A stretch of 64,000 nt of DNA from the NCBI RefSeq assembly GCF_003124125.1, contig NZ_QCXQ01000002.1, positions 519,068 to 583,067 of the forward strand, given 5' to 3'. Each line of letters starts with the position of its first letter. Within the stretch, counting starts at the first letter, position 1. Source of the DNA: Levilactobacillus bambusae. Its GTDB lineage: Bacteria; Bacillota; Bacilli; Lactobacillales; Lactobacillaceae. Positions 7,611 through 15,949 of this stretch are shown here, piece by piece. Below the pieces are notes generated by a model that saw only the letters and a list, made by a program, of their open reading frames with translations, was not told where the DNA came from and did no database searches. The position numbers and the translations under genes are program-made.

Positions 7611-7667
7611 ATGATTTCCATTAACCAACAACCACAATTGAATCTTTATTTTTGGTTTAGCTTTTAG
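7611..7667 (+). CDS. Aromatic-rich leader peptide of dtpT (18 residues)
   Basis: A complete short frame, MISINQQPQLNLYFWFSF, with TAAGGAG nine bases before its ATG and a TAG stop at 7665-7667. Six of its last seven residues are Tyr, Phe, Trp, Phe, Phe or Ser-flanked Phe: one Tyr, one Trp and three Phe in LYFWFSF. The stop is followed after two bases by the first of several mutually exclusive hairpins and, 150 bases on, by an intrinsic terminator just before dtpT. This is the layout of ribosome-mediated attenuators such as the pheST or trp leaders, so the peptide is probably a sensor of charged aromatic tRNA rather than a functional product. Not a T-box: the AGGGTGGNACCGCG element is absent. 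Confidence 0.7.
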   Translation: MISINQQPQLNLYFWFSF

Positions 7668-7818
7668 AAGACGTTCGGACCTGTCAAAGATGCGAACGTC
7701 GTGAACGCAACGTTCGTATCTATTAAGCTGACCATCTTTATGCTGTCGCCTAGTAGATCGTTTATCAAATCTATTAGGCATGAAGCTTTCAGCTGATTAA
7801 AAAAGACCTTTACTTTAT
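7668..7818 (+). ncRNA. Attenuator leader RNA with alternative hairpins
   Basis: GACGTTCG (7670-7677), CGAACGTC (7693-7700) and AACGTTCG (7709-7716) can pair as 1:2 or 2:3 but not both. A separate hairpin CCTAGTAGAT/ATCTATTAGG (7749-7758/7769-7778) follows, and AAGCTGA (7725-7731) can pair with TCAGCT (7789-7794) around it. No coding function is visible in this 150-base stretch between leader peptide and terminator. Confidence 0.6.
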
Positions 7819-7861
7819 GCCGCTAGATTTGACCGTTGTGTCGAATTCTAACGGCTTTTTT
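7819..7861 (+). terminator. Leader terminator (attenuator) before dtpT
   Basis: Hairpin GCCGCTAGATTTGAC (7819-7833) with GTCGAATTCTAACGGC (7840-7855), one mismatch and one bulge, followed directly by TTTTTT. It ends 27 bases before the dtpT start and its strand is that of dtpT, so it can only act as a conditional terminator of that gene. Confidence 0.75.
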
Positions 7862-7888
7862 ATTTTATCAACTGGAGGTTTCAAGCAT

Positions 7889-9379
7889 ATGGAAGAACAA
7901 GCAAACGAGTCAGATATTAAAACCCAGCCTAAACCGGCCCGGACCTTTTTCGGTCAGCCCGTGGCTTTAAAGACCCTGTTTATGACCGAATTTTGGGAAC
8001 GATTCAGTTACTATGGCATGCGGGCAATTCTGTTGTACTACATGTACGACGCCACCGTTCGGGGCGGCCTAGGAATGTCCGTCCAGTTAGCGACATCCAT
8101 TATGGCCATCTACGGTGCCCTCGTTTTCATGACGAGTGTCATTGGCGGATTTATCAGTGATCGTTTAATCGGGAGCGCACGATCTGTCCTATACGGAGGC
8201 CTACTCATCATGTTCGGCCACATCCTATTGTCAATGCCCTTCAAGATTGCCGGCCTATATGGATCGATTTTACTCATCACCTTAGGAACCGGGCTTTTAA
8301 AGCCCAACGTTTCCGAAACCGTTGGTGCCCTGTACGCGCCAGACGATCCCCGGCGTGATTCAGCTTACAGCATTTTCGTCATGGGAATTAACCTGGGATC
8401 ATTAATGGCGCCCCTACTCGTGTCCTGGGTCGGTCAGAGCTATAACTATCACGCCGGGTTCTCATTAGCCGCCTTAGGAATGGCGTTGGGACTCGTTGGC
8501 TACATTCGCAAGATGAAGTCACTGCCAGCGGCATCCCAGGTGGCGCCCGACCCCCTGCCAAAGGCCTTGCGCCAGCGTTACTTAAAACGAACTGGTTGGG
8601 GACTGGTTGGTCTAGGACTTGTCTTAGGCGGATTCGCTCTAACCCATCACCTCACCGCAAACGGGATCGTTCTCGGCCTAACCATCCTTGGCGTTTGCTT
8701 GCCCATTTACTACTTCATCGTTATGCTAACAAGCCCAAAGGTTTCCGCCGTTGAACGGCGGCACCTTAAGGCGTACATCCCGTTATTTATCTGTGAAGTC
8801 CTTTTCTGCCTCATTTTAGAGCAGGGCGGCGTTGTCCTAGCGCTGTTTGCCCAGGATCAAACTCAACTGCAAGTCGGCAGCTGGCACTTACAGGCGGGCC
8901 AATTTCAATCCCTGAACCCCCTCTTTATCATTCTCTACTCCCCCATTTTTGCGTGGTTATGGACCAAACTGGGGACCAAACAGCCAACTGCCGCCACCAA
9001 GTTTGCTTGGAGCCTTATCTTTAGCGGGCTTTCCTTCTTAATCATGGCCATTCCCGTTCTAATGGTCGGGACCGCCCGGGTTAGTCCCCTGTGGTTAGTC
9101 GCAAGCTGGGCCATTCTCGAAATTGGCGAACTGCTTCTCTCGCCAATTGGCCTCTCCGTGACGTCAACGTTGGCCCCGACCGCCTACAAATCACAGATGA
9201 TGAGTATGTGGTTTTTGGGCAACGCTGCCGCCCAGGCTTTAAATTCACAAATCGTTCGATTCTACACCCCGCAAAACGAGGTGGCTTACTTCACCATAAT
9301 CGGTGGAATTACCATTGTAGCAGCCATCATCATGTTTGCACTCGTACCCGCCATTAACCGGCAAATGCAGGACGCTTAG
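7889..9379 (+). CDS. dtpT: POT/PTR-family di- and tripeptide transporter
   Basis: 496 residues, about 12-14 membrane segments. The N-terminal FWERFSYYGMRAILLYYM (about 33-50) carries the ExxERFxYY motif of proton-coupled oligopeptide transporters. Other family marks are GGFISDRLIGSARSVLYGGLL (loop 2-3), GTGLLKPNVSETVGALY (about 155-171), and the GINLGSLMAPLL segment. Role: H+-driven uptake of di- and tripeptides. The frame is open from 7817, but that extension would translate the leader terminator; ATG at 7889 has TGGAGG ten bases upstream and gives the usual N terminus. Expression is likely controlled by the attenuator at 7611-7861. The stop overlaps that of the converging acetyltransferase gene by four bases (TTAG). 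Confidence 0.92.
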   Translation: MEEQANESDIKTQPKPARTFFGQPVALKTLFMTEFWERFSYYGMRAILLYYMYDATVRGGLGMSVQLATSIMAIYGALVFMTSVIGGFISDRLIGSARSVLYGGLLIMFGHILLSMPFKIAGLYGSILLITLGTGLLKPNVSETVGALYAPDDPRRDSAYSIFVMGINLGSLMAPLLVSWVGQSYNYHAGFSLAALGMALGLVGYIRKMKSLPAASQVAPDPLPKALRQRYLKRTGWGLVGLGLVLGGFALTHHLTANGIVLGLTILGVCLPIYYFIVMLTSPKVSAVERRHLKAYIPLFICEVLFCLILEQGGVVLALFAQDQTQLQVGSWHLQAGQFQSLNPLFIILYSPIFAWLWTKLGTKQPTAATKFAWSLIFSGLSFLIMAIPVLMVGTARVSPLWLVASWAILEIGELLLSPIGLSVTSTLAPTAYKSQMMSMWFLGNAAAQALNSQIVRFYTPQNEVAYFTIIGGITIVAAIIMFALVPAINRQMQDA

Positions 9380-9810
9380 CGTTGCCAGTGCATCGTTAAG
9401 TCCGCTTCCCCCGTCAGCGGATCAATCCCTCGAGATTGCATTAAAAAGTTGGCCCGGCGATAAAACTGAACGGCCCGCTCGTTTTTTTCGTAAACGTGCA
9501 GCGTTAAACTCGGATGTTGCTCCTTAACCGTATCTAACAGGGCCGAACCAACCCCCTGATGCTGGCTTGCTGGCAGGACAAAGAGGCCTTCAATGTTGCC
9601 AGCTTCACAGCCAAGAAACCCGTCAATGGTACCAGATTGGTTTCGATGGACAACCACCGTGAACCCCGTCAGCATTTGCCGCACCTGAGGTAGGGCGTGA
9701 AGCCAAACCGATTGATCAACAAAGGGATGCCCATCAAAATTTCCCTTTAACCAGACTTCCAACACTTGATTCAGATCAGAACCCGTTAATTTTTCAATCG
9801 TTTCAATCAT
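9376..9810 (-). CDS. GNAT-family N-acetyltransferase
   Basis: 144 residues, one GNAT fold. The acetyl-CoA binding motif A is LFVLPASQHQGVGSALLDTV (about 71-90; Q-x-x-G-V-G pattern), followed by LHVYEKNERAVQFYRRANF, the motif B region typical of the YjaB/RimI-like group, and an end ...DLTMHWQR. Substrate unknown. Start chosen at 9810 (third of three in-frame ATGs near 9822-9810) because GGAG lies six bases upstream; ATGs at 9813 and 9822 are alternatives. It converges on dtpT with overlapping stop codons, and a tandem array of family A repeats lies 45 bases upstream of it. Confidence 0.8.
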   Translation of the reverse strand: MIETIEKLTGSDLNQVLEVWLKGNFDGHPFVDQSVWLHALPQVRQMLTGFTVVVHRNQSGTIDGFLGCEAGNIEGLFVLPASQHQGVGSALLDTVKEQHPSLTLHVYEKNERAVQFYRRANFLMQSRGIDPLTGEADLTMHWQR

Positions 9811-9854
9811 CATGAACTCCATTTCGTTTTCTACTAGTGTACAACAATATAACA

Positions 9855-9968
9855 GGGCGTGATATCCCTCGCTTTATCCCCCGAGGATTAACGGAGCTAT
9901 CAAAAAATACTGGGTTTTAGTATTATTTGATAGCTTGGTTAACCACAAGGGGTTGAGGGACTGAACCC
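9855..9968. repeat. Family A hairpin repeat, copy 1
   Basis: Begins GGGCGTGATATCCCTC and ends GAGGGACTGAACCC. Nested pairing: TCCCTC/GAGGGA, CCCC/GGGG, then AGCTATCAAAAAATAC with GTATTATTTGATAGCT around a TGGGTTTTA loop. A ten-base linker AACTATAACA joins it to copy 2. Confidence 0.85.
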
Positions 9969-9978
9969 AACTATAACA

Positions 9979-10091
9979 GGGTGTGAAGTCCCCCGCTTTA
10001 TCCCCCGAGGATTAACGGAGCTATCAAAAATACTGGGTTTTAGTATTATTTGATAGCTTGGTTAACCACAAGGGGTTGAGGGACTGAACCC
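9979..10091. repeat. Family A hairpin repeat, copy 2
   Basis: Nearly identical to copy 1, with GTCCCCC in place of ATCCCTC and one A less in the central stem. Begins GGGTGTGAAG, ends TGAACCC, followed by the same AACTATAACA linker. Confidence 0.85.
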
Positions 10092-10101
10092 AACTATAAC
10101 A

Positions 10102-10121
10102 GGGTGTGAAATCCCTCGGTT
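10102..10121. repeat. Family A left-end fragment
   Basis: GGGTGTGAAATCCCTCGG, the first 18 or so bases of a third unit, then unrelated sequence. With copies 1 and 2 this makes the 400-base gap 9823-10225 essentially repeat plus one terminator, with no gene in it. Confidence 0.7.
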
Positions 10122-10136
10122 TTTCTCTACACAACA

Positions 10137-10182
10137 AAAAGTGCACCCCGCTTGGAAATAGTTCCAAGCGGGGTGCACTTTT
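10137..10182. terminator. Terminator of the TetR-MMPL operon
   Basis: 21-bp perfect stem, AAAAGTGCACCCCGCTTGGAA (10137-10157, shown to 20 plus one base as its two halves AAAAGTGCACC and CCGCTTGGAA) with its complement at 10162-10182, loop of four. A and T runs at both ends; it closes the leftward operon. Confidence 0.88.
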
Positions 10183-10225
10183 ATTTCAGTAATTCACTAT
10201 CGGTTTTATCACACGTGAACAACCG

Positions 10226-12925
10226 TTATTTATCGCGTGGCGCTAACTTGTTGTCCAAGGGGTAAGTTAGCCGGATAAAGCTAGAGATTACCGTTGGCAG
10301 CATGAAGATTAAGAGGACAAGCCCAATAATCACAACCATGGCAACTTGAATTAAGGTGAGGACACCCGATGGCATTAATGCGGCAAAGGTTCCGCCTAAA
10401 ATAATGGCGGCCGAGAGAACAACCGCACCAATCACTCCCGAAGCCTTCACAATTCGTTCGGTTGGTACCCCATCTGGACCGTATTCCCGGTACTTCATCA
10501 TTAAGAAAATACTGTAATCAATTCCCAGCGTCACTAACATGATGAAGGAGAAGAATGGCGTATTCCAGGTCAGAACCGACTGACCAGTGGTGAGACCGCT
10601 AACCCACTGCGTCAAGCCGAGTGACGTCATGTAGGCCAACAGTAAGGTCCCGAGAATGTACATCGGTTGAAGGACGGAGCGGGTAACGAAGAGAAGGCAG
10701 ATAAACAGCCCGATCATCATAATTGCAGCCGTCCGAATGAAATCAGAACTGGCAATCCGGTGCGTATCAGAAATGGTAGCCGTTTGGCCCCCAATGGCAA
10801 CGGTCGCGTTCTTTAGGTCCGTTCCCTTTAAGTTATCAATGACTTGCGTCTGCATCTTATCCACCTTCGACATGGAAGCCATCGAGCTTGGGTTGCTATC
10901 TAAGACAACCGTAATCTTGGCCACCTTCTTGTCGGAGGACAGGTAAGCTTTTTCAGAATCCTTGAACTCTGAGCTATTTAACACGTTATCAGGGATGTAG
11001 AACGTATCAGAAGCCGATGAGTTTTGTAACCCAGAGAGGTATTGGTTAGCCGCAACCGTCCCCTGGTTAATCTTCGTTAACCCATCGTTTGCTTCCTTCA
11101 AGCTTCCTTGAGCAGCCTGAAGTTCGCTAGCGACACTCTGCGTGTTCGTCCCAATACTTTGGGTGTCACTCGCAATCTGTTCCAAACTGCTTTGGAGGGT
11201 TGCGAGTGAACTTTGCTGACTCGAGCTGGCCTGTTGCAAAGCAGCCGCCAACACCTGTGATTGAGAGGCTGATAGCGGCTGGCCTGTTGCGGCCATTGCC
11301 TGCTGCAGCTGGCTCATCATCTGACTCTGCCCGTTGCTGCTTGAACCGGTTGCGGACTGAATGGCCTTTAACTGGCTGGCAATATCTTTGGCTGAGTTTC
11401 CGATGGATTTCAACCCGTTAGCGGTAGTTGTGCCGTTACTGCTGCTCAACCCATTCGAAATTTTCGTTAACCCATCTTGGGTTTTGCCTAGCTGACCGTT
11501 CAGCGTGCTTAATTGATCGTTCACGTAAAGTTTGTTAATCGGGGTCCCACCCGGTTGAGTAACCGATGCGACCGTCTTAACGCCCTTTTCGTCCTTCAAC
11601 TGTTTGGTAATCCGATCAATTTGTTGGTAGTCCTTTTCGTTGTCTAACTTATGGTTCGACTTGATGTAGATCGTGGAAGGTTCTGCAGTTCCCTCCGAGA
11701 AGTGTTTTTCGACAATCCGGAAACCCTTCTTGGCGGGTAACTGATCACTCAGTTCTACCATCGTATCGTAATTTAAGTTATTGTGGAACGTTAAGGCGAC
11801 TGGAATCGTTAGGATGGCGACAAGAGCCAACGCAATGAAGGGGTGAAGAACTGAGCTAGCGGATAAGCCATGCCACAGTTTATTCTCCCGGGCCCCGTCA
11901 AAGTTCTTGCTTGGCCAAAACATTTTCTTACCTAACAGAGCCATAAAGAACGGATTCAAGGTCAGTAAGACCACCAGCAGAACCGCAACCCCAACGGCAA
12001 CTCCTAGAGCAGATTGGTAAATGGAGAACTTGGCTAACCCTAACGTGGTAAACCCAATTAACACGGATAAGCCACTGTAGAGAATGGTTTTTCCCGCAAC
12101 CTTGCGGGCATCGATGGTTGCTTGGATTTTATCCTTGCCCTTCGATAGTTCTTCCTTAAATTGATCGTAAAGCAGAATATTGTAGTCCGTTCCAATCCCG
12201 AAGAGAACCACGACCATAAAGACCTGGGTAAAGTTCGACAGCGGGAAGTTCATGAACTTGACGAGGTTCATGACGATGCTTAATGACGTGATAAAACTGA
12301 CGCCAACCGTTAACAATGAAATTAGCGGAACCACCGGGGAACGGAAAACGAGAATCAACACAATCAAGATGAAAATGACGGCAATAACCTCCGTCTTTTG
12401 AATCCCCTGTTCCGTGGAAAGCCGGAAATCATCGTTTAAAACGTCGCTTCCCGTAACGTAGGTCTTAACCCCGTGTGTCTTAACGGCGCTAGATAACTGT
12501 TCGTTCATCTTTTGAACGGATTGATCCTTAGAAATGTTCAGCTGAACCAGTTGGGTAGTTTTATCCTTTGAGATCAACTGCTTCTTGGTTGCTGAATTAT
12601 CGTTTGGAGCCGTAATGCCCTTGATGTTGTAGCGGGACTTATGGTCCTGCAGCTTCGTAATGGTATCGTTGATATCATCCTGCTGACTCGTTGTAATCTT
12701 GTGGTCCCCGTTGTTGAATACCACCACAACTTGGCGGGTGTTACTGATGTTATGCCCCCAATGTTTCTGAATGGTATCCGCTACTTGGCTCTGTGCGGAG
12801 GCTGGAATCTTGGTCTGACCCTTGTCAGCCACTAATTGTGACATATTTGGCAGGGCCACCACACTAAGAATAACAACAACCAGCCAGGCAATGAGGCTCA
12901 ACGTTGTTTTGTTTCTGAACTTCAT
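10226..12925 (-). CDS. MMPL/RND-family membrane exporter
   Basis: 899 residues in two homologous halves. Each half has one N-terminal membrane segment (first at about 8-26), a large extracellular domain and a cluster of membrane segments. The proton-relay Asp-Tyr pair is present in both: GIGTDYNILLYDQF at about 243-256 and LGIDYSIFLMMKYREYG at about 800-816. The second extracellular domain (about 470-640) is a Ser/Gln/Ala-rich predicted coiled coil (QLGKTQDGLTKISNG, SLEQIASDTQSIGTN). The family exports lipids, hydrophobic compounds or peptides; substrate here unknown. The TetR gene lies 22 bases upstream on the same strand and a strong terminator follows, so the two form one operon, presumably autoregulated. 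Confidence 0.88.
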   Translation of the reverse strand: MKFRNKTTLSLIAWLVVVILSVVALPNMSQLVADKGQTKIPASAQSQVADTIQKHWGHNISNTRQVVVVFNNGDHKITTSQQDDINDTITKLQDHKSRYNIKGITAPNDNSATKKQLISKDKTTQLVQLNISKDQSVQKMNEQLSSAVKTHGVKTYVTGSDVLNDDFRLSTEQGIQKTEVIAVIFILIVLILVFRSPVVPLISLLTVGVSFITSLSIVMNLVKFMNFPLSNFTQVFMVVVLFGIGTDYNILLYDQFKEELSKGKDKIQATIDARKVAGKTILYSGLSVLIGFTTLGLAKFSIYQSALGVAVGVAVLLVVLLTLNPFFMALLGKKMFWPSKNFDGARENKLWHGLSASSVLHPFIALALVAILTIPVALTFHNNLNYDTMVELSDQLPAKKGFRIVEKHFSEGTAEPSTIYIKSNHKLDNEKDYQQIDRITKQLKDEKGVKTVASVTQPGGTPINKLYVNDQLSTLNGQLGKTQDGLTKISNGLSSSNGTTTANGLKSIGNSAKDIASQLKAIQSATGSSSNGQSQMMSQLQQAMAATGQPLSASQSQVLAAALQQASSSQQSSLATLQSSLEQIASDTQSIGTNTQSVASELQAAQGSLKEANDGLTKINQGTVAANQYLSGLQNSSASDTFYIPDNVLNSSEFKDSEKAYLSSDKKVAKITVVLDSNPSSMASMSKVDKMQTQVIDNLKGTDLKNATVAIGGQTATISDTHRIASSDFIRTAAIMMIGLFICLLFVTRSVLQPMYILGTLLLAYMTSLGLTQWVSGLTTGQSVLTWNTPFFSFIMLVTLGIDYSIFLMMKYREYGPDGVPTERIVKASGVIGAVVLSAAIILGGTFAALMPSGVLTLIQVAMVVIIGLVLLIFMLPTVISSFIRLTYPLDNKLAPRDK

Positions 12926-12947
12926 TTCGTCTCTTCCTCTCTAACAC

Positions 12948-13565
12948 TTAATTATCTTCGTGCAGCACATCATTGGGCGCCACAAATTGGGAGTCCCAGA
13001 TGATCTGCGCAATTTGTTTGGGTGATTCTGGATCAGGTTTCGATAACCAATGCATCACAATCGCCATCACACTACCCATAATCATTTCCTCGGTATACTC
13101 TTCGGGAATTTTCTGGTTATTAAAGAATCGGCTGCCACTTTCCTTTAAAGTGTGGTGCAACTTACTTCTAAATAGGGTCTCGATTCGATTGCGCAGCGTT
13201 AAATCACCCTGCTCACTCAACAGAGTCGAAATCATATCACGCTCTTCATCAAACCGGTTCAAAACCTTTAACACCACTCCATACAGGGAGTCGGCATGCC
13301 GTTCCGACTGACCCGTTAAATGGAGGAAGTCCTCCGACATGACTTGATCTAAGTCTTCTTCCAGAATTGCCATCAGCCGATCCTCAAGCTTGGCTAATAG
13401 ATCGTTAATGTCTAAATAGTGAAGGTAAAAGGTTCCTCGTCCCACACCCGCTTCCCGCGTAATATCGGTGACCTTGATGTTTTTCAAGCCCTTTTCCTTC
13501 ATTAACCTCACGAAGGCGTGAATAATGTCATGTTCCGTCTTAGCATTTCGCTCTTCCTGTTTCAC
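12948..13565 (-). CDS. TetR/AcrR-family regulator of the MMPL exporter
   Basis: 205 residues. N-terminal TetR DNA-binding domain with TEHDIIHAFVRLMKEKGLKN then the helix-turn-helix VTDITREAGVGRGTFYLHY at about 38-56, followed by an all-helical ligand domain with no close match that I recognise. First gene of a two-gene operon with the MMPL exporter 22 bases downstream; probably represses its own promoter until a substrate of the exporter binds. Start ATG at 13565 behind AAAGGGGTGAT. Confidence 0.88.
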   Translation of the reverse strand: MKQEERNAKTEHDIIHAFVRLMKEKGLKNIKVTDITREAGVGRGTFYLHYLDINDLLAKLEDRLMAILEEDLDQVMSEDFLHLTGQSERHADSLYGVVLKVLNRFDEERDMISTLLSEQGDLTLRNRIETLFRSKLHHTLKESGSRFFNNQKIPEEYTEEMIMGSVMAIVMHWLSKPDPESPKQIAQIIWDSQFVAPNDVLHEDN

Positions 13566-13596
13566 AAAATCACCCCTTTCTAATGCAACGGTGATT

Positions 13597-13624
13597 ATTA
13601 TACTGACAAAATTAAAATAGTCAA
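13597..13624 (-). promoter_or_regulatory. Promoter/operator of the TetR-MMPL operon
   Basis: On the minus strand TTGACT (13624-13619), 16-bp spacer, TATAAT (13602-13597). The spacer and -35 hold the inverted repeat TGAC-N12-GTCA (13604-13623), a candidate autoregulatory operator. Confidence 0.6.
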
Positions 13625-13799
13625 CACGGTGTTCAGCGTTTTTGAAAACAATCGTGACAGGCCATAAACCAATCGAACAATTTATGAAAGCAAGGCAGCA
13701 TTACACGTATATGAACAAGCAACGTTTTGACCGTAAAACTCATTCGTGCGTTTATATGCCGTTAACACTCTAGTTAAATTTAGGCGCTAAAACTGAGGG

Positions 13800-13836
13800 T
13801 TGACAAAATTTATAAACAACATTATTGTATGTACAA
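13800..13836 (+). promoter_or_regulatory. Promoter with MarR-type operator for the SDR-MarR operon
   Basis: TTGACA (13800-13805), 17-bp spacer, TATTGT (13823-13828). The inverted repeat TTGTATGTACAA (13825-13836) overlaps the -10 box and initiation region, the usual place for MarR autorepression. Confidence 0.65.
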
Positions 13837-13864
13837 TCAACAGATACGGAAAGAAGTGTTCTTC

Positions 13865-14599
13865 ATGACTAAAAATATCGTCATAACGGGTGGGACTTCT
13901 GGAATCGGGTTAGCCACCGCCAAACTACTCGCAAATGAACAGACAAACGTTATTATAATTGGTAAAAATTCTGAAAATAATCGAGCGGTTCAAGTGGCAA
14001 ACCCCAACCTACACGTTTACACCGCTGATCTCGGTCGACTTAATGACATTAAACAAGTATTTACCAAAATTCACAAAACCTTTAATACTATTGATAGTCT
14101 ATTTATTAACGCTGGCTTCGGACTCTTTAAACCCTTTACTGAAATCACAGAACAGGATTTCGACCGCTCCGTGGATTTAAACTATAAGGGCGCCTTTTTC
14201 ACCGCACAATCCGCTCTTCAATATATGCCAAATGGCTCCAATATGGTCTTTAATTTATCTTGGACCCATCACCGTGGTCTTGCAACCTCAACCCTCTATT
14301 CCTCCACGAAGGCCGCTACTTCCTATCTTATTAAGTCACTGGCATTGGAACTTTCAGATCGTCAAATTCGAATAAATGCCGTTAGTCCAGGCTACACAAA
14401 TACTAGTCAATTCAATGAGCAAAGCATTGAAACTGACCGTCTTAAGCAGATGCTGTCGGATGTTCCAGAGGGTCGGTTTGGCAGCGCCGAAGAAATCGGC
14501 AACGTCGTGAAATTTTTAATGTCTGATGAAGCCAGCTACGTCAATGGTCAAGAGGTCATTGTTGATGGTGGGCTAACCAGCGTTCAAGCTGGGGTATAG
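13865..14599 (+). CDS. Short-chain dehydrogenase/reductase
   Basis: 244 residues, classical SDR with cofactor motif TGGTSGIG at about 8-15 and a C-terminal GQEVIVDGGL. The NNAG motif appears as INAGFG (about 80). The catalytic region reads NLSWTHHRGLATSTLYSSTKAAT: the YxxxK pair is present, but the usual catalytic Ser three strands earlier is embedded in an unusual SWTHHR. An ATG at 13829 opens the frame but lies inside the -10/operator; ATG at 13865 behind GAAAGAAG is used. Overall AT-richer than the neighbouring genes. Ten bases before the MarR gene, in one operon. Substrate unknown. Confidence 0.82.
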   Translation: MTKNIVITGGTSGIGLATAKLLANEQTNVIIIGKNSENNRAVQVANPNLHVYTADLGRLNDIKQVFTKIHKTFNTIDSLFINAGFGLFKPFTEITEQDFDRSVDLNYKGAFFTAQSALQYMPNGSNMVFNLSWTHHRGLATSTLYSSTKAATSYLIKSLALELSDRQIRINAVSPGYTNTSQFNEQSIETDRLKQMLSDVPEGRFGSAEEIGNVVKFLMSDEASYVNGQEVIVDGGLTSVQAGV

Positions 14600-14609
14600 G
14601 AGGTTAATA

Positions 14610-15035
14610 ATGAGTAATATCAATTTTGAAGACTGTCTTTATTTTTCGAGTGCCAGATTTAACCGCATCGTTACACAGATGAGCGACCAAGAATTCAAAC
14701 GATTGGGGCTGTCATCAACATCTGCTTTTATTTTAATGGCATTGAATGCAGATGATGTTGTTTCCCCATCCGAAATTGCGGATCAACTGTACCTTGATCG
14801 TTCCACTATCACCCGGTTTCTCGACAAACTTGAACGTGATGGCTACCTCACACGAACAGCTGACGGTCGGCGCGTTCATGTTCAATTAACCTCCGCAGGT
14901 AAACTTCTGCAACCCCAACTAAAAATAATTTGGTCGGCTTTAAACGAAGCCTACCAGCAATTATTAGGAAAGCCATCAGAAGAACGAATCCGCACCCTGC
15001 TAAATACAACGTATAATCATATCACTAAAAAATAA
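14610..15035 (+). CDS. MarR-family regulator
   Basis: 141 residues with a winged helix-turn-helix: SPSEIADQLYLDRSTITRFLDKLERDGYLTRTADGRRVHVQLT (about 51-93, quoted only for location; recognition helix DRSTITRFLDKLE). The MarR dimerisation helices flank it. The ribosome binding site AGGAGG overlaps the end of the SDR gene, so it is translated as the second gene of that operon. Likely autoregulates through TTGTATGTACAA at 13825-13836, with release by a ligand that is a substrate of the SDR. Confidence 0.85.
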   Translation: MSNINFEDCLYFSSARFNRIVTQMSDQEFKRLGLSSTSAFILMALNADDVVSPSEIADQLYLDRSTITRFLDKLERDGYLTRTADGRRVHVQLTSAGKLLQPQLKIIWSALNEAYQQLLGKPSEERIRTLLNTTYNHITKK

Positions 15036-15092
15036 TTCAACTGTGCGTAACACTATTTAGGCGATACAACTAGTAGAAGTAAAATTAATTTA

Positions 15093-15719
15093 TTAATCTT
15101 CATCTGGCTTGCCTCGACCAGACCGGTAATCAGGCCTTAGCTGCTTCAAATATTCCAGTGCCATCTTAATCGATGCATCAGTATTCGGTAATTCATGGGT
15201 CATAAGGAAGCGATACCCCATTTCCTGCAGCTGATCATTATCACCATTAACCAGCATATCATCGATAATAGTTGCTGCTTGAGTACGAACACTCGGTATT
15301 TCCCGGGCAATAATAAACTTCCGAACAATATTCTTGAAAAGCTGTTCGTGTGAGATATTTCCCGGGTTATGGTAAATAGCCCGTTTAACATCAATCAGCA
15401 TCAACGCCATTTCAATTTGCAGTTTCTTCTCATTTAATGTTGCCTCGTGCTTGTCTAGAAGTGCATCCTTCTGGGTTAATTGAGCTTGGTCCTTGTTCCC
15501 CAGTGGCTCCATAATCGTAGCTATTTCATCCAATTCGATCCCAATTTGTCGAAAGCAAAGAACGGTTTCCAAATCACGAATATCTGTAGGTTGATAAACA
15601 CGATACCCGCTAGCATTCCGTTTTAATCGAGGAAAGAGTCCCTTCTTATCCCAAAAACGCAATGTTTGAACGGGCAAGTTATAGGCCTCCGCTACCTCTT
15701 TAATGGATTTACCAGTCAT
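15093..15719 (-). CDS. MerR-family regulator
   Basis: 208 residues. N-terminal MerR winged helix SIKEVAEAYNLPVQTLRFWDKKGLFP (about 4-29) followed by GYRVYQPTDIRDLETVLCF and the dimerisation coiled coil (about 80-125). The C-terminal 90 residues (FIIAREIPSVRTQAATIIDDM...) form a helical effector-type domain that I do not recognise. AGGAGG lies eight bases before the ATG. Convergent with the MarR gene. No target gene is adjacent in the same orientation; the leftward TMEM175-like gene is upstream of it and separated by a terminator. Confidence 0.82.
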   Translation of the reverse strand: MTGKSIKEVAEAYNLPVQTLRFWDKKGLFPRLKRNASGYRVYQPTDIRDLETVLCFRQIGIELDEIATIMEPLGNKDQAQLTQKDALLDKHEATLNEKKLQIEMALMLIDVKRAIYHNPGNISHEQLFKNIVRKFIIAREIPSVRTQAATIIDDMLVNGDNDQLQEMGYRFLMTHELPNTDASIKMALEYLKQLRPDYRSGRGKPDED

Positions 15720-15803
15720 TCTATCACCCTCCTTAACGAGCTGATTAATTTGTTTACATCATAAACCCTATTGTCAACTTTAACGCAAATAATATCAAAA
15801 TCG

Positions 15804-15840
15804 AGAACTAACTCGACTGGCTATAAATCGAGTTAGTTCT
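15804..15840. terminator. Terminator after the TMEM175-like gene
   Basis: 13-bp stem AGAACTAACTCGA/TCGAGTTAGTTCT with an 11-base loop. It follows the leftward gene 15950-16495; T-rich on both sides. Confidence 0.65.
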
Positions 15841-15949
15841 TTCTTATTAGTCACGGGTTATGTTACGTTGCTCATCATTAATATCACATCAATCAAGTTA
15901 TACACATTATGAAACCCGTTAAAAATTGACGGCATTTGCTCAAGTTGCC

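Noticed and set aside
7611-7861. T-box riboswitch upstream of dtpT
   Set aside because: No AGGGTGGNACCGCG T-box sequence or specifier-loop landmarks; a translated leader peptide explains the layout better.
10205-10220. Second parS-like site (CACACGTGAACA)
   Set aside because: Only the CACGTGA core agrees; the outer positions do not match the palindrome.
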